Notes under the pieces: model-generated
Seen by the model: the letters and a program-made list of their open reading frames with translations, nothing else
Told to the model about the DNA's origin: nothing
Database searches by the model: none
Translations under genes and position numbers: made by a program
In this document: one piece after another, positions 35,275-42,169 of the stretch
Layout: every line of letters begins with the position of its first letter
Position numbering within the stretch: position 1 is the stretch's first letter
Assembly: GCA_947475735.1 (NCBI GenBank)
Contig: CANJLQ010000014.1
Span: 1-51,750, forward strand
Direction of reading: 5' to 3'
DNA from: Caulobacteraceae bacterium
GTDB lineage: Bacteria > Pseudomonadota > Alphaproteobacteria > Caulobacterales > Caulobacteraceae
Length of the DNA: 51,750 nt

Positions 35275-35999
35275 CGGAACGCCCTTTCGTAGACATCCAT
35301 GCGGGCCGCACGGGCGGCCTCCGCCCGTTCCCGGGCGCGCTGCTCTTCCAGACGCGCCTCGGCCGCCTGGGTCAGGGCGAGGCCCTGAAGCCGGACTTGT
35401 TCATTCTGGATCAGCGCCTGTTCGGCCGCGAGGCGAGCTTCGAGGTCCATGACGGCGCGAGCGTTGGGCGCGGTGTCGAGGGCGGAGCGGAGCGTCTCCA
35501 GCCCCTGCAGCCGGCGATCCGCCGCGCCGCCCACCGCCTCGCCGATGGCGAGATCACGGGCCGTCCGCGCCCCTGCGCGTTCGAGGCTGTCGCGGTAATA
35601 GGCTTCCGCGGAACCCGGATCGCCCGAGGGCGGCGTGTAGAGCCGGGTGTCGCGGCGGATGGCGTCGGCCCGGTCGGCCAGATCGCCGAGCGCGGACAGA
35701 TCGCCGTCGGCCGCCGCGCGCAGCGCGCGCATGTCCGGCAGCGGATTGCGCACCGTCGGCAGACCGAGCTCGCCGGCCAGGGCGTTGACGCCGGACAGGT
35801 CGTTCAGGCTGTCGAAGAGCTGCTGGCCCTGCTCGACCTGCGTCTGCAGCGCTCTCAGCTGCTCAAGGGTGGTGCGGGCCTCCTCGACCATCTGGACCAG
35901 GGCCCGGGGATCGTGAACGATCTGCTGCGCCTGGACGGCCGGCGCGCCGGCGAGGACGAGGGCGGCGGCCGCCGCGGCGAATGGAATGCGGATTCTCAC
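35271..35999 (-). CDS. virB5: VirB5 minor pilus protein
   Basis: A 242-residue exported protein (signal peptide to AVQAQ) that is mainly helical: VQMVEEARTTLEQLRALQTQ and QLFDSLNDLSGVNALA are typical VirB5/TrbJ features. It forms the pilus tip and helps in adhesion. It starts with GTG overlapping virB4 (GTGA). The C-terminal helix is Ala/Arg/Glu-rich, ending in the tail shared with the next protein. Confidence 0.88.
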   Translation of the reverse strand: MRIRIPFAAAAAALVLAGAPAVQAQQIVHDPRALVQMVEEARTTLEQLRALQTQVEQGQQLFDSLNDLSGVNALAGELGLPTVRNPLPDMRALRAAADGDLSALGDLADRADAIRRDTRLYTPPSGDPGSAEAYYRDSLERAGARTARDLAIGEAVGGAADRRLQGLETLRSALDTAPNARAVMDLEARLAAEQALIQNEQVRLQGLALTQAAEARLEEQRARERAEAARAARMDVYERAFR

Positions 36000-38371
36000 A
36001 GGAACCTCCTCTGGTCATGGAAAGGATCGCGCCACAGCGCGTAGTCGTCGCCGACCTCGGCCCGGAGCCGGTCGAGCAGGGTGGTGGTTTCGGTGCGGCC
36101 GGACAGGACCGCCAAGGCGTCGTCCATGCCGCTCAGGTCCAGTTCTACGACCACGCTGTCGTGGCCCTGCTTGACCAGGAAACGATGCGATTCCGGGGTC
36201 AGAACCTCGCGCACCAAGCGGAATTCCTCCTGGGTCAGGCCGAAGCCGTCGATGTAGTCGCGCGCCTGGCCGTGGGCGTTGGGCAGGAAGATCTTGGTCG
36301 CGCACTGTTCGAGAATGGCGTGGGCGATGGGGGAGCGCAGGGCGTCGGCCGGCGACTGGGTGCCGAACACCATCAGGGCGTTCTGTTTGCGCCAGGTCTT
36401 GAGCCCGTCCCGGGCCAGTTCCGTGAAGGCCGGGTCGCCCAGCACCTTCCAGAACTCGTCGATGTCGAGGACGAGACGGCGGCCGTCGACCCGTTCGGCG
36501 ATGCGGTGGAACAGATACAACATCGCCGGCGTGCGGACCTCGTCGTAGTCGAGCACCTGGGTGATGTCGAAGCCGGCGAAGCGGGCCTCCAGGCTGAGGG
36601 CGTCCTCGTCATTGTCGAGCACCCAGCCGAGAGGACCGCCGCGCTGCCAGCGCTCCAGCCGAGCCCCCACGCCGCCGGCGTCGCCCTGGCCGAGCAGACT
36701 GCGCAGGGCGGCGATGGACCGCCGCTCGCGCGGCAGGGCCTCCAGCGCCGCCACGCCCTGGTCGATGGCGCGAGCCTGGGGCACCGTCAGGGTTTCGTCC
36801 GGCCGGGCGACGAGGGTCCGCACCAGGCGAACCAGGAAGGCGCGGTTGGCGGGACTGGGGGAGAGCGCCTTGAACGGCGCGAAGCCGGTCGGTTCGCCGT
36901 TGCGCAGGGCGAGATAGGTGCCGCCGCAGGCGCGCACGAAGATCTCGGCGCCCCGGTCCTTGTCGATGAACAGCTGCTGGGCGTCGAACCGCTCCAGCTG
37001 CGCGAGCATGAAGTTCTGGACCACGGTCTTGCCCGACCCGGACGGTCCGCAAATGAAGGTGTGGCCGAGATCGCCGACATGGAAGTTGAACCAGAAGGGC
37101 GAACCGGCCGTGGTGCGCAGCACGGCGACGGCGTCGCCCCAGTGATTGCCGCTCGCCCTGCCCACCGGATGGGCGTGAAAGGGCGCCAGGGCCGCGAAAT
37201 TCCGCGACGTGATCGCGGCCGGCCGGGTGCGGCGGGCGAAGGCCCCGGGGAACTGGGACCAGAAGGCCGCTTCCAGGCCCAGATCCTCGCGCGCCACGAC
37301 GAGGCCGGAGTCCGCGAGGATGGCGCGGGCCTTGGACAGGTGGTCGGCCAGCGCGGTCGGGGTGTCGCCGTGGACGAGGATCGAGGCCTGATGCTCACCC
37401 ATGACGAAGCGGTTGCTGACGAGGTCGTCGAGTGCGTCCGACAGGCCGGTGATCTGCGAGGCCGCGCGGTCCCGCGCCGAGACCATCTGGTTCTGCTTGC
37501 GCTCCATCACCGCGCGGGCCGAGGCCTTGGACAGGAAGGCGAAGGACTGGCTGATCACGAAGCCGAAGCGGACGCTCAGCAACTCGTCCCACAGCCCGGG
37601 CCGGGTCGTGGCCGGGTATTCCTTGACGGCGAGGACGCCGGCGTAGCGCGCCTCTGCGGCGTCCCGCAGCTCGAGCGTCTCGCGCCCGAAGATGGCGCGG
37701 ACGGTGTAGACCGCCGAGCCGAGGTGGCCGAACACGATGGGGACCGACGACCGGCGCCCGGTCAGGACCAGCCGCATGACCTCCATCGGCTCGGAGAACC
37801 ACAGGCCGTCGCGGTCATAGAGGCCGAGCCGGCGCGGCGCGTAGCGTGCGAGATACTGGACCAGATCGCGTCCGGCCTCCTCGATGCGCTGGATATGGGC
37901 GAGCTCGACCTCGGCGTCGTTGCGGCGCGCCGCCTTCAGGCGTCTGGCGAGCGCCGCGGCGCGGTCGCCGGCGTCACGACCCGGATGCAGGACGAGGGTG
38001 ACGAACAGCTCGTTGATCCAGAGCCGCCGTCCCGCGACACGGTCGTCGTAGAGGGCACCGAGCTCCCGGGCGAAGGCGGAGCGGTAGCCGGCGGATCGCT
38101 CCAGTTCGACCGGGCGTCGCACCACATGGTGCCAGACCGCCAGACGGTCGTCGGCGAGATTGCGCCAGGCCTGGTTGAGCTTGACGTGCCAGTCGTTGAG
38201 GTCCCGGGCGTCGGCGGTCTCGAAGCTGGCGCCGTCGACCTGGAACACCATCATCAGAGCGCCGCTGTCGAGCGCCACCACATGATCGGAGACGTGACGG
38301 GCGTAGGGCAGGTGCGGCCGGGCCTCGGCCTCGCGCCGCAGTCGCGCCGGAGGAACGCCGCCCTCAGCCAC
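35996..38371 (-). CDS. virB4: VirB4 ATPase
   Basis: A 791-residue ATPase. Walker A is FICGPSGSGKTVVQNF near residue 420, Walker B LVLDIDEFWKVLGD, and the arm GTQSPADALRSPIAH is standard for VirB4. The start is inferred as GTG at 38371 (VAEGGVPP), within the last codons of virB3; the open frame continues upstream to 38605 but only as the shadow of virB3. It is the central energiser of the apparatus. Confidence 0.93.
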   Translation of the reverse strand: MAEGGVPPARLRREAEARPHLPYARHVSDHVVALDSGALMMVFQVDGASFETADARDLNDWHVKLNQAWRNLADDRLAVWHHVVRRPVELERSAGYRSAFARELGALYDDRVAGRRLWINELFVTLVLHPGRDAGDRAAALARRLKAARRNDAEVELAHIQRIEEAGRDLVQYLARYAPRRLGLYDRDGLWFSEPMEVMRLVLTGRRSSVPIVFGHLGSAVYTVRAIFGRETLELRDAAEARYAGVLAVKEYPATTRPGLWDELLSVRFGFVISQSFAFLSKASARAVMERKQNQMVSARDRAASQITGLSDALDDLVSNRFVMGEHQASILVHGDTPTALADHLSKARAILADSGLVVAREDLGLEAAFWSQFPGAFARRTRPAAITSRNFAALAPFHAHPVGRASGNHWGDAVAVLRTTAGSPFWFNFHVGDLGHTFICGPSGSGKTVVQNFMLAQLERFDAQQLFIDKDRGAEIFVRACGGTYLALRNGEPTGFAPFKALSPSPANRAFLVRLVRTLVARPDETLTVPQARAIDQGVAALEALPRERRSIAALRSLLGQGDAGGVGARLERWQRGGPLGWVLDNDEDALSLEARFAGFDITQVLDYDEVRTPAMLYLFHRIAERVDGRRLVLDIDEFWKVLGDPAFTELARDGLKTWRKQNALMVFGTQSPADALRSPIAHAILEQCATKIFLPNAHGQARDYIDGFGLTQEEFRLVREVLTPESHRFLVKQGHDSVVVELDLSGMDDALAVLSGRTETTTLLDRLRAEVGDDYALWRDPFHDQRRFL

Positions 38372-38699
38372 GGGACAACTCCGCCAGACGATAGCGGCGG
38401 ACGAGGGGGAGGGGCGTCGCCGAGCTCCCGCCCCAGAGCGCCGCGTTGCGCGACCGGCCCTTGGTGTCGACATAGACGAAGAGCAGCCGGAAGGCGTTGT
38501 GGTCGACCCGGCAGATCGCCCGGAACACCAGGTGCAAGGCCGGAGCGACGAGGAGATAGAGCAGGCTGCCGCCGACGAGGAAGACGACGCCCGATACGAT
38601 GACATTGACGCCCATCGCCTCCATGGGCACGCCGAGGATCATCGCGGGCCGCGTGCAGGCGAGGAACAGCGGATCCTCGGTCAGGCGCTCGTCAGCCAT
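38364..38699 (-). CDS. virB3: VirB3 inner-membrane protein
   Basis: A 111-residue protein with the VirB3 start (ADERLTEDPLFLACTRPAMI) and two close hydrophobic helices (NVIVSGVVFLVGGSLLYLLV). The soluble C-terminal part FRLLFVYVDTKGRSRN is also family-typical. It overlaps virB4 by eight bases. Confidence 0.92.
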   Translation of the reverse strand: MADERLTEDPLFLACTRPAMILGVPMEAMGVNVIVSGVVFLVGGSLLYLLVAPALHLVFRAICRVDHNAFRLLFVYVDTKGRSRNAALWGGSSATPLPLVRRYRLAELSRG

Positions 38700-38874
38700 G
38701 GGGACCTCCGGCGGGCAGGCGCGACAGGGCCAGGCCGATGGTGAGGCCCGACCCGAGACCGGCGAGGATCTGGGCGAACCGCTTGGGCGAGATCAGCTTC
38801 AGGCCGAGCATCAGGCACAGGGCGAGGACGGCCGACGCCGATCCGATCCACAGCCAGGGCGAAGCGGCGGTCAT
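38692..38874 (-). CDS. 60-residue membrane protein between virB2 and virB3
   Basis: MTAASPWLWIGSASAVLALC starts a protein with two hydrophobic helices joined by a short basic turn (KLISPKRFAQ); it ends SRLPAGGPHG. The ATG overlaps the virB2 stop (TGATG), and the stop overlaps virB3 by eight bases, so it is translated in step with the operon. I do not know the family. A role in pilin handling or VirB3 insertion is only suggested by position. Confidence 0.75.
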   Translation of the reverse strand: MTAASPWLWIGSASAVLALCLMLGLKLISPKRFAQILAGLGSGLTIGLALSRLPAGGPHG

Positions 38875-39185
38875 CAGGCGCCGCCCGTGATCAGGTTGAC
38901 GATCTCGGCCGCGCCGAAGACCACGACGATCCCGAGCACGACGATCGCCGCGCGACGCAGGTCGAACAGGCCGAACATCCACAGGATGCCGACGACCACG
39001 ACCGCCAGCACGGCCAACAGACGGGCCGTATTGCCGGTGAGCATGTCGACGACGTTCTGCAGCAGGCCTTCGACGTTGGCCGAGGCGAGCGCGGGCTGCG
39101 CCGAGAGACAGGTCGCCGCCAGCGCGATGCAGGCCGCAGCGCCGGCGTGACGCCCGAATGGGGTAAGAGTCAGGGCACGAAACAT
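38874..39185 (-). CDS. virB2: VirB2 pilin
   Basis: A 103-residue pro-pilin. A long signal peptide (CIALAATCLSAQPALA) is followed by two membrane helices (LLAVLAVVVVGILWMFGLF and AAIVVLGIVVVFGAAEIV) with a short basic turn FDLRR between. This is the TrbC/VirB2 fold of the conjugative pilus. ATG at 39185 overlaps the virB1 stop. Confidence 0.9.
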   Translation of the reverse strand: MFRALTLTPFGRHAGAAACIALAATCLSAQPALASANVEGLLQNVVDMLTGNTARLLAVLAVVVVGILWMFGLFDLRRAAIVVLGIVVVFGAAEIVNLITGGA

Positions 39186-39805
39186 CAGTGGCTCCGGTCG
39201 ACGGAAGTGGAAAATGCGACCCGCACGGGCCCGCGCGCGAACACGTCCCAGGCCGCAGGCGGGGCGATCGGCGTCGGTGGGTGGGGCAGGCGCGCGTCGG
39301 ACGGTTCGACGGCGGTCGCCGTGAGCGGCGCGGCCAGGTTCAGGCGCACCGCCGCCTGCTCGACCCTTGCGACGTAACCGTTGCGGAATCCCCGCCGGGC
39401 GTCGCCGGTGTTGTAGCGGGACAGGGCGACGCGCAGGGCGGACTGGCGATGCGCCGGCGTCTCGCCGACGGGCGTGTAGCCCGCGCGAAGGACCGTCGCC
39501 GCGGCCCGCAGGTTGAGGCAGGGATCGAAGGTGTCTTCGACGGTCAGGCCCAGCCAGGCGAGGTTGTCGCTGTTGATCTGGGCCAGGCCGAGGTCGAGGT
39601 TGGCGCCGCGTCCCAGGAGACGGCGGGCCGTCGTCGCGGCCTCCGCCGCGTTGCGCGCGCGAGCGGGGCGGGCGCCGTTGCGATTGACGCCGATCGCCAG
39701 CGGGTCGAACCGGCTCTCGACGTGCGCGATCGCCGCAAGGGTCTGGGGCGCCACCGACGGCGCGCAGCTTTGCGAGAGGGCGAGAACGAACGCGAGATCG
39801 AGCAT
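39185..39805 (-). CDS. virB1: VirB1 lytic transglycosylase
   Basis: A 206-residue murein-cutting enzyme of the soluble lytic transglycosylase fold. IAHVESRFDPLAIGVN carries the catalytic Glu; NLDLGLAQINSDNLAWLG and ALSRYNTGD are the conserved second and third motifs. Start at 39805 (MLDLAFVLALSQ) is preferred over 39835 because GGAGG lies five bases upstream. It opens peptidoglycan for the channel. First gene of the virB operon. Confidence 0.9.
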   Translation of the reverse strand: MLDLAFVLALSQSCAPSVAPQTLAAIAHVESRFDPLAIGVNRNGARPARARNAAEAATTARRLLGRGANLDLGLAQINSDNLAWLGLTVEDTFDPCLNLRAAATVLRAGYTPVGETPAHRQSALRVALSRYNTGDARRGFRNGYVARVEQAAVRLNLAAPLTATAVEPSDARLPHPPTPIAPPAAWDVFARGPVRVAFSTSVDRSH

Positions 39806-39880
39806 GAGGGCCTCCAGGAACCGGGGCCATCCCATCGGATCAGGCCAGCGGCGGCGACCCGCGAGCGCCCCGTGGGAGAT

Positions 39881-40147
39881 CTACGGTAGGAAGCTGCGGG
39901 GTTCGTCGGCGCGTCGGGCAGCCGCCGCCAGGCAGGCGACGGCCTGGATGCGCGTCCGCACGCCGAGGACGCTGCAGGCCATCATGAAATGCTCATCGAC
40001 CGTCCTGGGGGAGAGTCCGAGCCGTTCGCCGATGCCGGATGAGGTCAAGCCCATGGCGGCGAGCTGCAGGCATTGGCGCTGCCGGTCGGTCAGGGCTTCG
40101 ACCGCCAGGGCGGACGATTCCGCGGGAAGGGGGCTGAGCGCTTTCAT
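39881..40147 (-). CDS. Small LuxR/GerE-type HTH regulator
   Basis: An 88-residue protein consisting nearly only of a LuxR-type helix-turn-helix: LTDRQRQCLQLAAMGLTSSG, IGERLGLSPRTVDEHFMMAC and RTRIQAVA. No receiver or autoinducer domain is present. Located 75 bases upstream of virB1 on the same strand, it is the likely local regulator of the conjugation operon. Confidence 0.85.
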   Translation of the reverse strand: MKALSPLPAESSALAVEALTDRQRQCLQLAAMGLTSSGIGERLGLSPRTVDEHFMMACSVLGVRTRIQAVACLAAAARRADEPRSFLP

Positions 40148-40239
40148 GGCCGAATCCAGCCGCGAAATCTCCGCCGCGCGCCAGTCCGGGACCTTCCCAC
40201 CGTGACTCTACGACCGGGCCCCGGACGCCCGGGACGGTC

Positions 40240-40737
40240 TCAGCCGCTGTTGTTGGCGCCGCCGTCTTCGCGATCCGGAGCCAGAAGCCGGCTGCGGCGT
40301 TGCTCGAGCCAGGCGTCGGCCTCCGCGTCGCGCCGAACGGACTGGTCCACGAGATCCCTGAACATTCTGGTGAAGGTGTTGATGATCGGCCGGGCGTCGA
40401 GATCGGCGATCGCATCACCGGCTTCCTCGTCGAATTCCTGAAGCGCCACAGCCAGGATCGTCGCCAGTTTGTTGTCGGCGCACCGCAAGGCGAAGGCGGG
40501 GGACCCAAGGGCGAGAGCGGCCAGTATCCCGTGCGGATCGCTGTTCGTCACCTCGGCGAACCGATGAATCCGTTCGATGTTGATTCGCCCCGCGCCCGAC
40601 TCGAAATGTTCGTAGGACCGGAGCGCCATGTTCATGGCCTGGGCGACGTCGTTCGACCGCATGCGCCGGTGGGCCCGGATCAGGCGCAGGCTTGAGGAGA
40701 GCACCGCGTTCGTCGACTGGGTCTGCCGGGCGTCCAT
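40240..40737 (-). CDS. XRE-like helix-turn-helix regulator
   Basis: A 165-residue protein. The N-terminal part SLRLIRAHRRMRSNDVAQAM then LRSYEHFESGAGRINIERIH fits an XRE helix-turn-helix; the rest is helical and acidic with no known domain. It heads the regulator pair before virB1 and is divergent from the GntR-like gene at 40975. It may set transfer gene expression. Confidence 0.75.
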   Translation of the reverse strand: MDARQTQSTNAVLSSSLRLIRAHRRMRSNDVAQAMNMALRSYEHFESGAGRINIERIHRFAEVTNSDPHGILAALALGSPAFALRCADNKLATILAVALQEFDEEAGDAIADLDARPIINTFTRMFRDLVDQSVRRDAEADAWLEQRRSRLLAPDREDGGANNSG

Positions 40738-40833
40738 GTCTCGGTTTACTCCCTCGCCGCCGGCACCACGCTATTACGAGCCTAGGTTCACCCCTACAGG
40801 TTGAAAAATGACTCAGCCATGCGTCAAATGAAA

Positions 40834-40849
40834 GTTGATAGGGATCAAC
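40834..40849. promoter_or_regulatory. Palindrome GTTGAT-aggg-ATCAAC in the divergent promoter region
   Basis: GTTGAT (40834-40839) and ATCAAC (40844-40849) form a 6-bp inverted repeat in the AT-richer 237-base gap between the XRE-like and GntR-like genes. TTGAAA at 40801 with TCAAAT 17 bases later is a weak sigma-70 match. It is a candidate operator for one of the two neighbours. Confidence 0.4.
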
Positions 40850-40909
40850 AGCATAAAAGCTGCGGCTATGACGCAAGTTTCTTGCGGACGACAGTATAGG
40901 AGGCGCGGC

Positions 40910-40978
40910 ATGGCACGATCGACCCGAAGCTTGCCGGTGGTCGATCTGCGTCCCGGAATGGCCTGGAGGCGGCCGTGA
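40910..40978 (+). CDS. 22-residue leader ORF coupled to the GntR-like gene
   Basis: A perfect AGGAGG (40898-40903) stands six bases before an ATG that opens a 22-codon frame (MARSTRSLPVVDLRPGMAWR, then RP) whose TGA overlaps the GTG start of the GntR-like gene (GTGA). The ribosome site is the best of any in this locus. The peptide looks like nothing known; the ORF may serve to couple or gate translation of the regulator. Confidence 0.5.
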   Translation: MARSTRSLPVVDLRPGMAWRRP

Positions 40979-41541
40979 GGCAGCGCGATCCCTTCGGCAC
41001 GGCGCTCGCCAGCCTACGCACCGCGCTCGAGGATGGCCTGGCCCCCGGACAGCACCTCTCCGTGGTGGACATCGCCGCCTCGCTCGGCCTGAGCACCAGC
41101 CCGGTTCGCGAGGCCCTGTCCCGGCTGTGCGGTGAAGGCCTCGTCGAGGATCGCCGTGGTCTCGGTTATTTCACCCGCGCGGCCCCCCTGGAGGATGTTC
41201 TGGGCTTGCTAGACCTTGAGGCCGCCCATGTCCGGCTCGCGGCGCTCTGCGCTCCGGCGGCTCAACCCCGCGACGGCACGGACGCGTCCGTCGAGGCGTG
41301 GATCGACGACCTGGTCGGCGCCTGTGACAACCAGCCCCTAGTCGAGAGCCTCGTTCGCGTGCGCCGTCGCCTGGCGCCACTCAGGCACCTGAACGGCCCG
41401 ACGGAAGCGGCCGCCGGTCCCGAGCCGGCGAGCGACGTCGAAGCCTATTACGCGCGCTGGCGAATCGCCGCGACGGGTCTCGCGTCCCGCCTCCGGCGTA
41501 TCGATCCAGACCAGTCAAAGTATACGCGGAATATAGTTTGA
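40975..41541 (+). CDS. GntR-family regulator upstream of the lasso genes
   Basis: A 188-residue protein. The winged helix is DGLAPGQHLSVVDIAASLGL and STSPVREALSRLCGEGLVED, typical GntR. The C-terminal half is helical like an FCD domain but shorter than usual, and the metal-binding His residues of FCD are not evident. Start GTG at 40975 has GGAGG six bases upstream. Its stop lies within the AT-rich stretch that probably contains the promoter of the first precursor gene. It is the only regulator on the biosynthetic strand and likely controls the lasso precursors. Confidence 0.82.
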   Translation: MRQRDPFGTALASLRTALEDGLAPGQHLSVVDIAASLGLSTSPVREALSRLCGEGLVEDRRGLGYFTRAAPLEDVLGLLDLEAAHVRLAALCAPAAQPRDGTDASVEAWIDDLVGACDNQPLVESLVRVRRRLAPLRHLNGPTEAAAGPEPASDVEAYYARWRIAATGLASRLRRIDPDQSKYTRNIV

Positions 41542-41590
41542 ATCGATTTGCTTTCCGGCGCTGATGGTTCGTCGTCGACGTTTTGTCGAC
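41532..41590 (+). promoter_or_regulatory. Leader of the first lasso precursor gene: -10-like box and GTCGAC repeat
   Basis: TATAGT (41532-41537) in the tail of the GntR-like gene is the best -10-like box; a matching -35 is poor. GTCGAC occurs at 41574-41579 and 41585-41590, each self-complementary, with GTTTT between, so the pair can form an RNA hairpin or a repressor site about 20 bases before the precursor start. Confidence 0.35.
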
Positions 41591-41610
41591 CTTCAAAACA
41601 GGAGACGACC

Positions 41611-41736
41611 ATGACCAAGAACATCTCGCGCCTCGTGCGCCTCGGGTCCGCCCGCACCCTGACCCGCGCGGTCTCGCGCGGCGAGTTCGACGAGCTGAAT
41701 CCGGTGCTGAAGTACACCATTCCGCCCAGCGAATGA
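41611..41736 (+). CDS. Lasso peptide precursor A1 (Ala1 core)
   Basis: A 41-residue precursor. The leader is MTKNISRLVRLGSARTLTR, with the conserved Gly at -8 and Thr at -2, and the core should start AVSRGEFDELNP. N-terminal Ala1 would form the isopeptide bond with Glu9 (Asp8 is the alternative), giving a 9- or 8-residue ring, and the tail VLKYTIPPSE would thread it. AGGAG lies seven bases before the ATG. Shares ELNP and a downstream aromatic with the next precursor. The neighbouring B and C genes confirm the class. Core boundaries are inferred by alignment with A2 and known lasso leaders. Confidence 0.92.
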   Translation: MTKNISRLVRLGSARTLTRAVSRGEFDELNPVLKYTIPPSE

Positions 41737-41742
41737 CCGGAC

Positions 41743-41771
41743 GGGCCGCTCCGGCGGCCCGGACGTCCGGG
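41743..41771 (+). promoter_or_regulatory. Hairpins between precursors A1 and A2
   Basis: GGGCCGC-tccg-GCGGCCC (41743-41760) is a perfect 7-bp hairpin beginning six bases after the A1 stop. It overlaps the palindrome CCCGGACGTCCGGG (41758-41771). No U-tract follows. It may partly terminate transcription or protect the A1 mRNA so that precursor is made in excess of B and C. Confidence 0.6.
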
Positions 41772-41828
41772 CCCGGCCTCGCCCCGGACGCCGCAACCAG
41801 AGGCCAGTCCTGACAGAGGAGAGGATCC

Positions 41829-41954
41829 ATGAAGATCCAAACCAACACGCGCGTCCTGCGTCTGGGGGCCGCCCGTCGGCTGACCCGGGCGATCCTGATG
41901 GGCCCGTTCACCGAACTGAACCCGGCCCGCCACTGGACGATGCCGCCGGAATGA
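41829..41954 (+). CDS. Lasso peptide precursor A2 (Ala1 core)
   Basis: A 41-residue precursor. The leader ends in VLRLGAARRLTR (Gly -8, Thr -2), and the core begins AILMGPFTELNP and ends ARHWTMPPE. Ala1 to Glu9 would make a 9-residue ring; only Glu9 is acidic in the ring window, which supports Glu9 in A1 also. Trp16 and Met18 are candidates for plug residues. AGAGGAGAGG precedes the ATG. Very similar leader to A1 over RLGxARxLTR. Confidence 0.92.
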   Translation: MKIQTNTRVLRLGAARRLTRAILMGPFTELNPARHWTMPPE

Positions 41955-41960
41955 CTCCAA

Positions 41961-41985
41961 GGGGCCGCCCGCTTCGGACGGCCCC
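41961..41985 (+). promoter_or_regulatory. Hairpin between precursors A2 and A3
   Basis: GGGGCCG-c-CCG (41961-41971) pairs with CGG-a-CGGCCCC (41975-41985) around CTT: 10 base pairs with one mismatch, starting six bases after the A2 stop, just as the hairpin after A1 does. Probably the same partial terminator or mRNA-stabilising role. Confidence 0.6.
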
Positions 41986-42044
41986 GCCCGGCATCCTGCC
42001 GGAGGGCGGATCGGCCGCCTTTCGCCGCAAAACGGAGATGACTG

Positions 42045-42167
42045 ATGCCAAAGCCGACGATCCAATCGCTTCTACGCCTCGCCATTGCGCGGCGCTGCAT
42101 GCGAGGCGGGGGAGGCCGATATCTGGAACCCAATCCGGCCCTCCATTTCGACCAGCCCGCGGGGTGA
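42045..42167 (+). CDS. Lasso-like precursor A3 (Gly1 core, atypical leader)
   Basis: A 40-residue frame that would be easily overlooked. Its leader ends in LLRLAIARRCMR, aligning residue for residue with A2 (VLRLGAARRLTR), but with Ala instead of Gly at -8 and Met instead of Thr at -2. The core would be GGGGRYLEPNP then ALHFDQPAG; Gly1 to Glu8 would give an 8-residue ring. EPNPALHF matches ELNPARHW of A2. CGGAG lies about nine bases upstream, and the stop is three bases before the B gene. Similarity at both leader and core argues it is real; whether it is processed is open. Confidence 0.75.
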   Translation: MPKPTIQSLLRLAIARRCMRGGGGRYLEPNPALHFDQPAG

Positions 42168-42169
42168 GG

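Noticed and set aside
35981..38602. 873-codon plus-strand frame opposite virB4
   Set aside because: Same antisense-shadow character; virB4 motifs on the minus strand are unambiguous.
41951..42169. B protein starting far upstream, covering the A3 frame
   Set aside because: Added residues are not RRE-like, and A3 matches A2 at leader and core; the ATG at 42170 starts just before the RRE.
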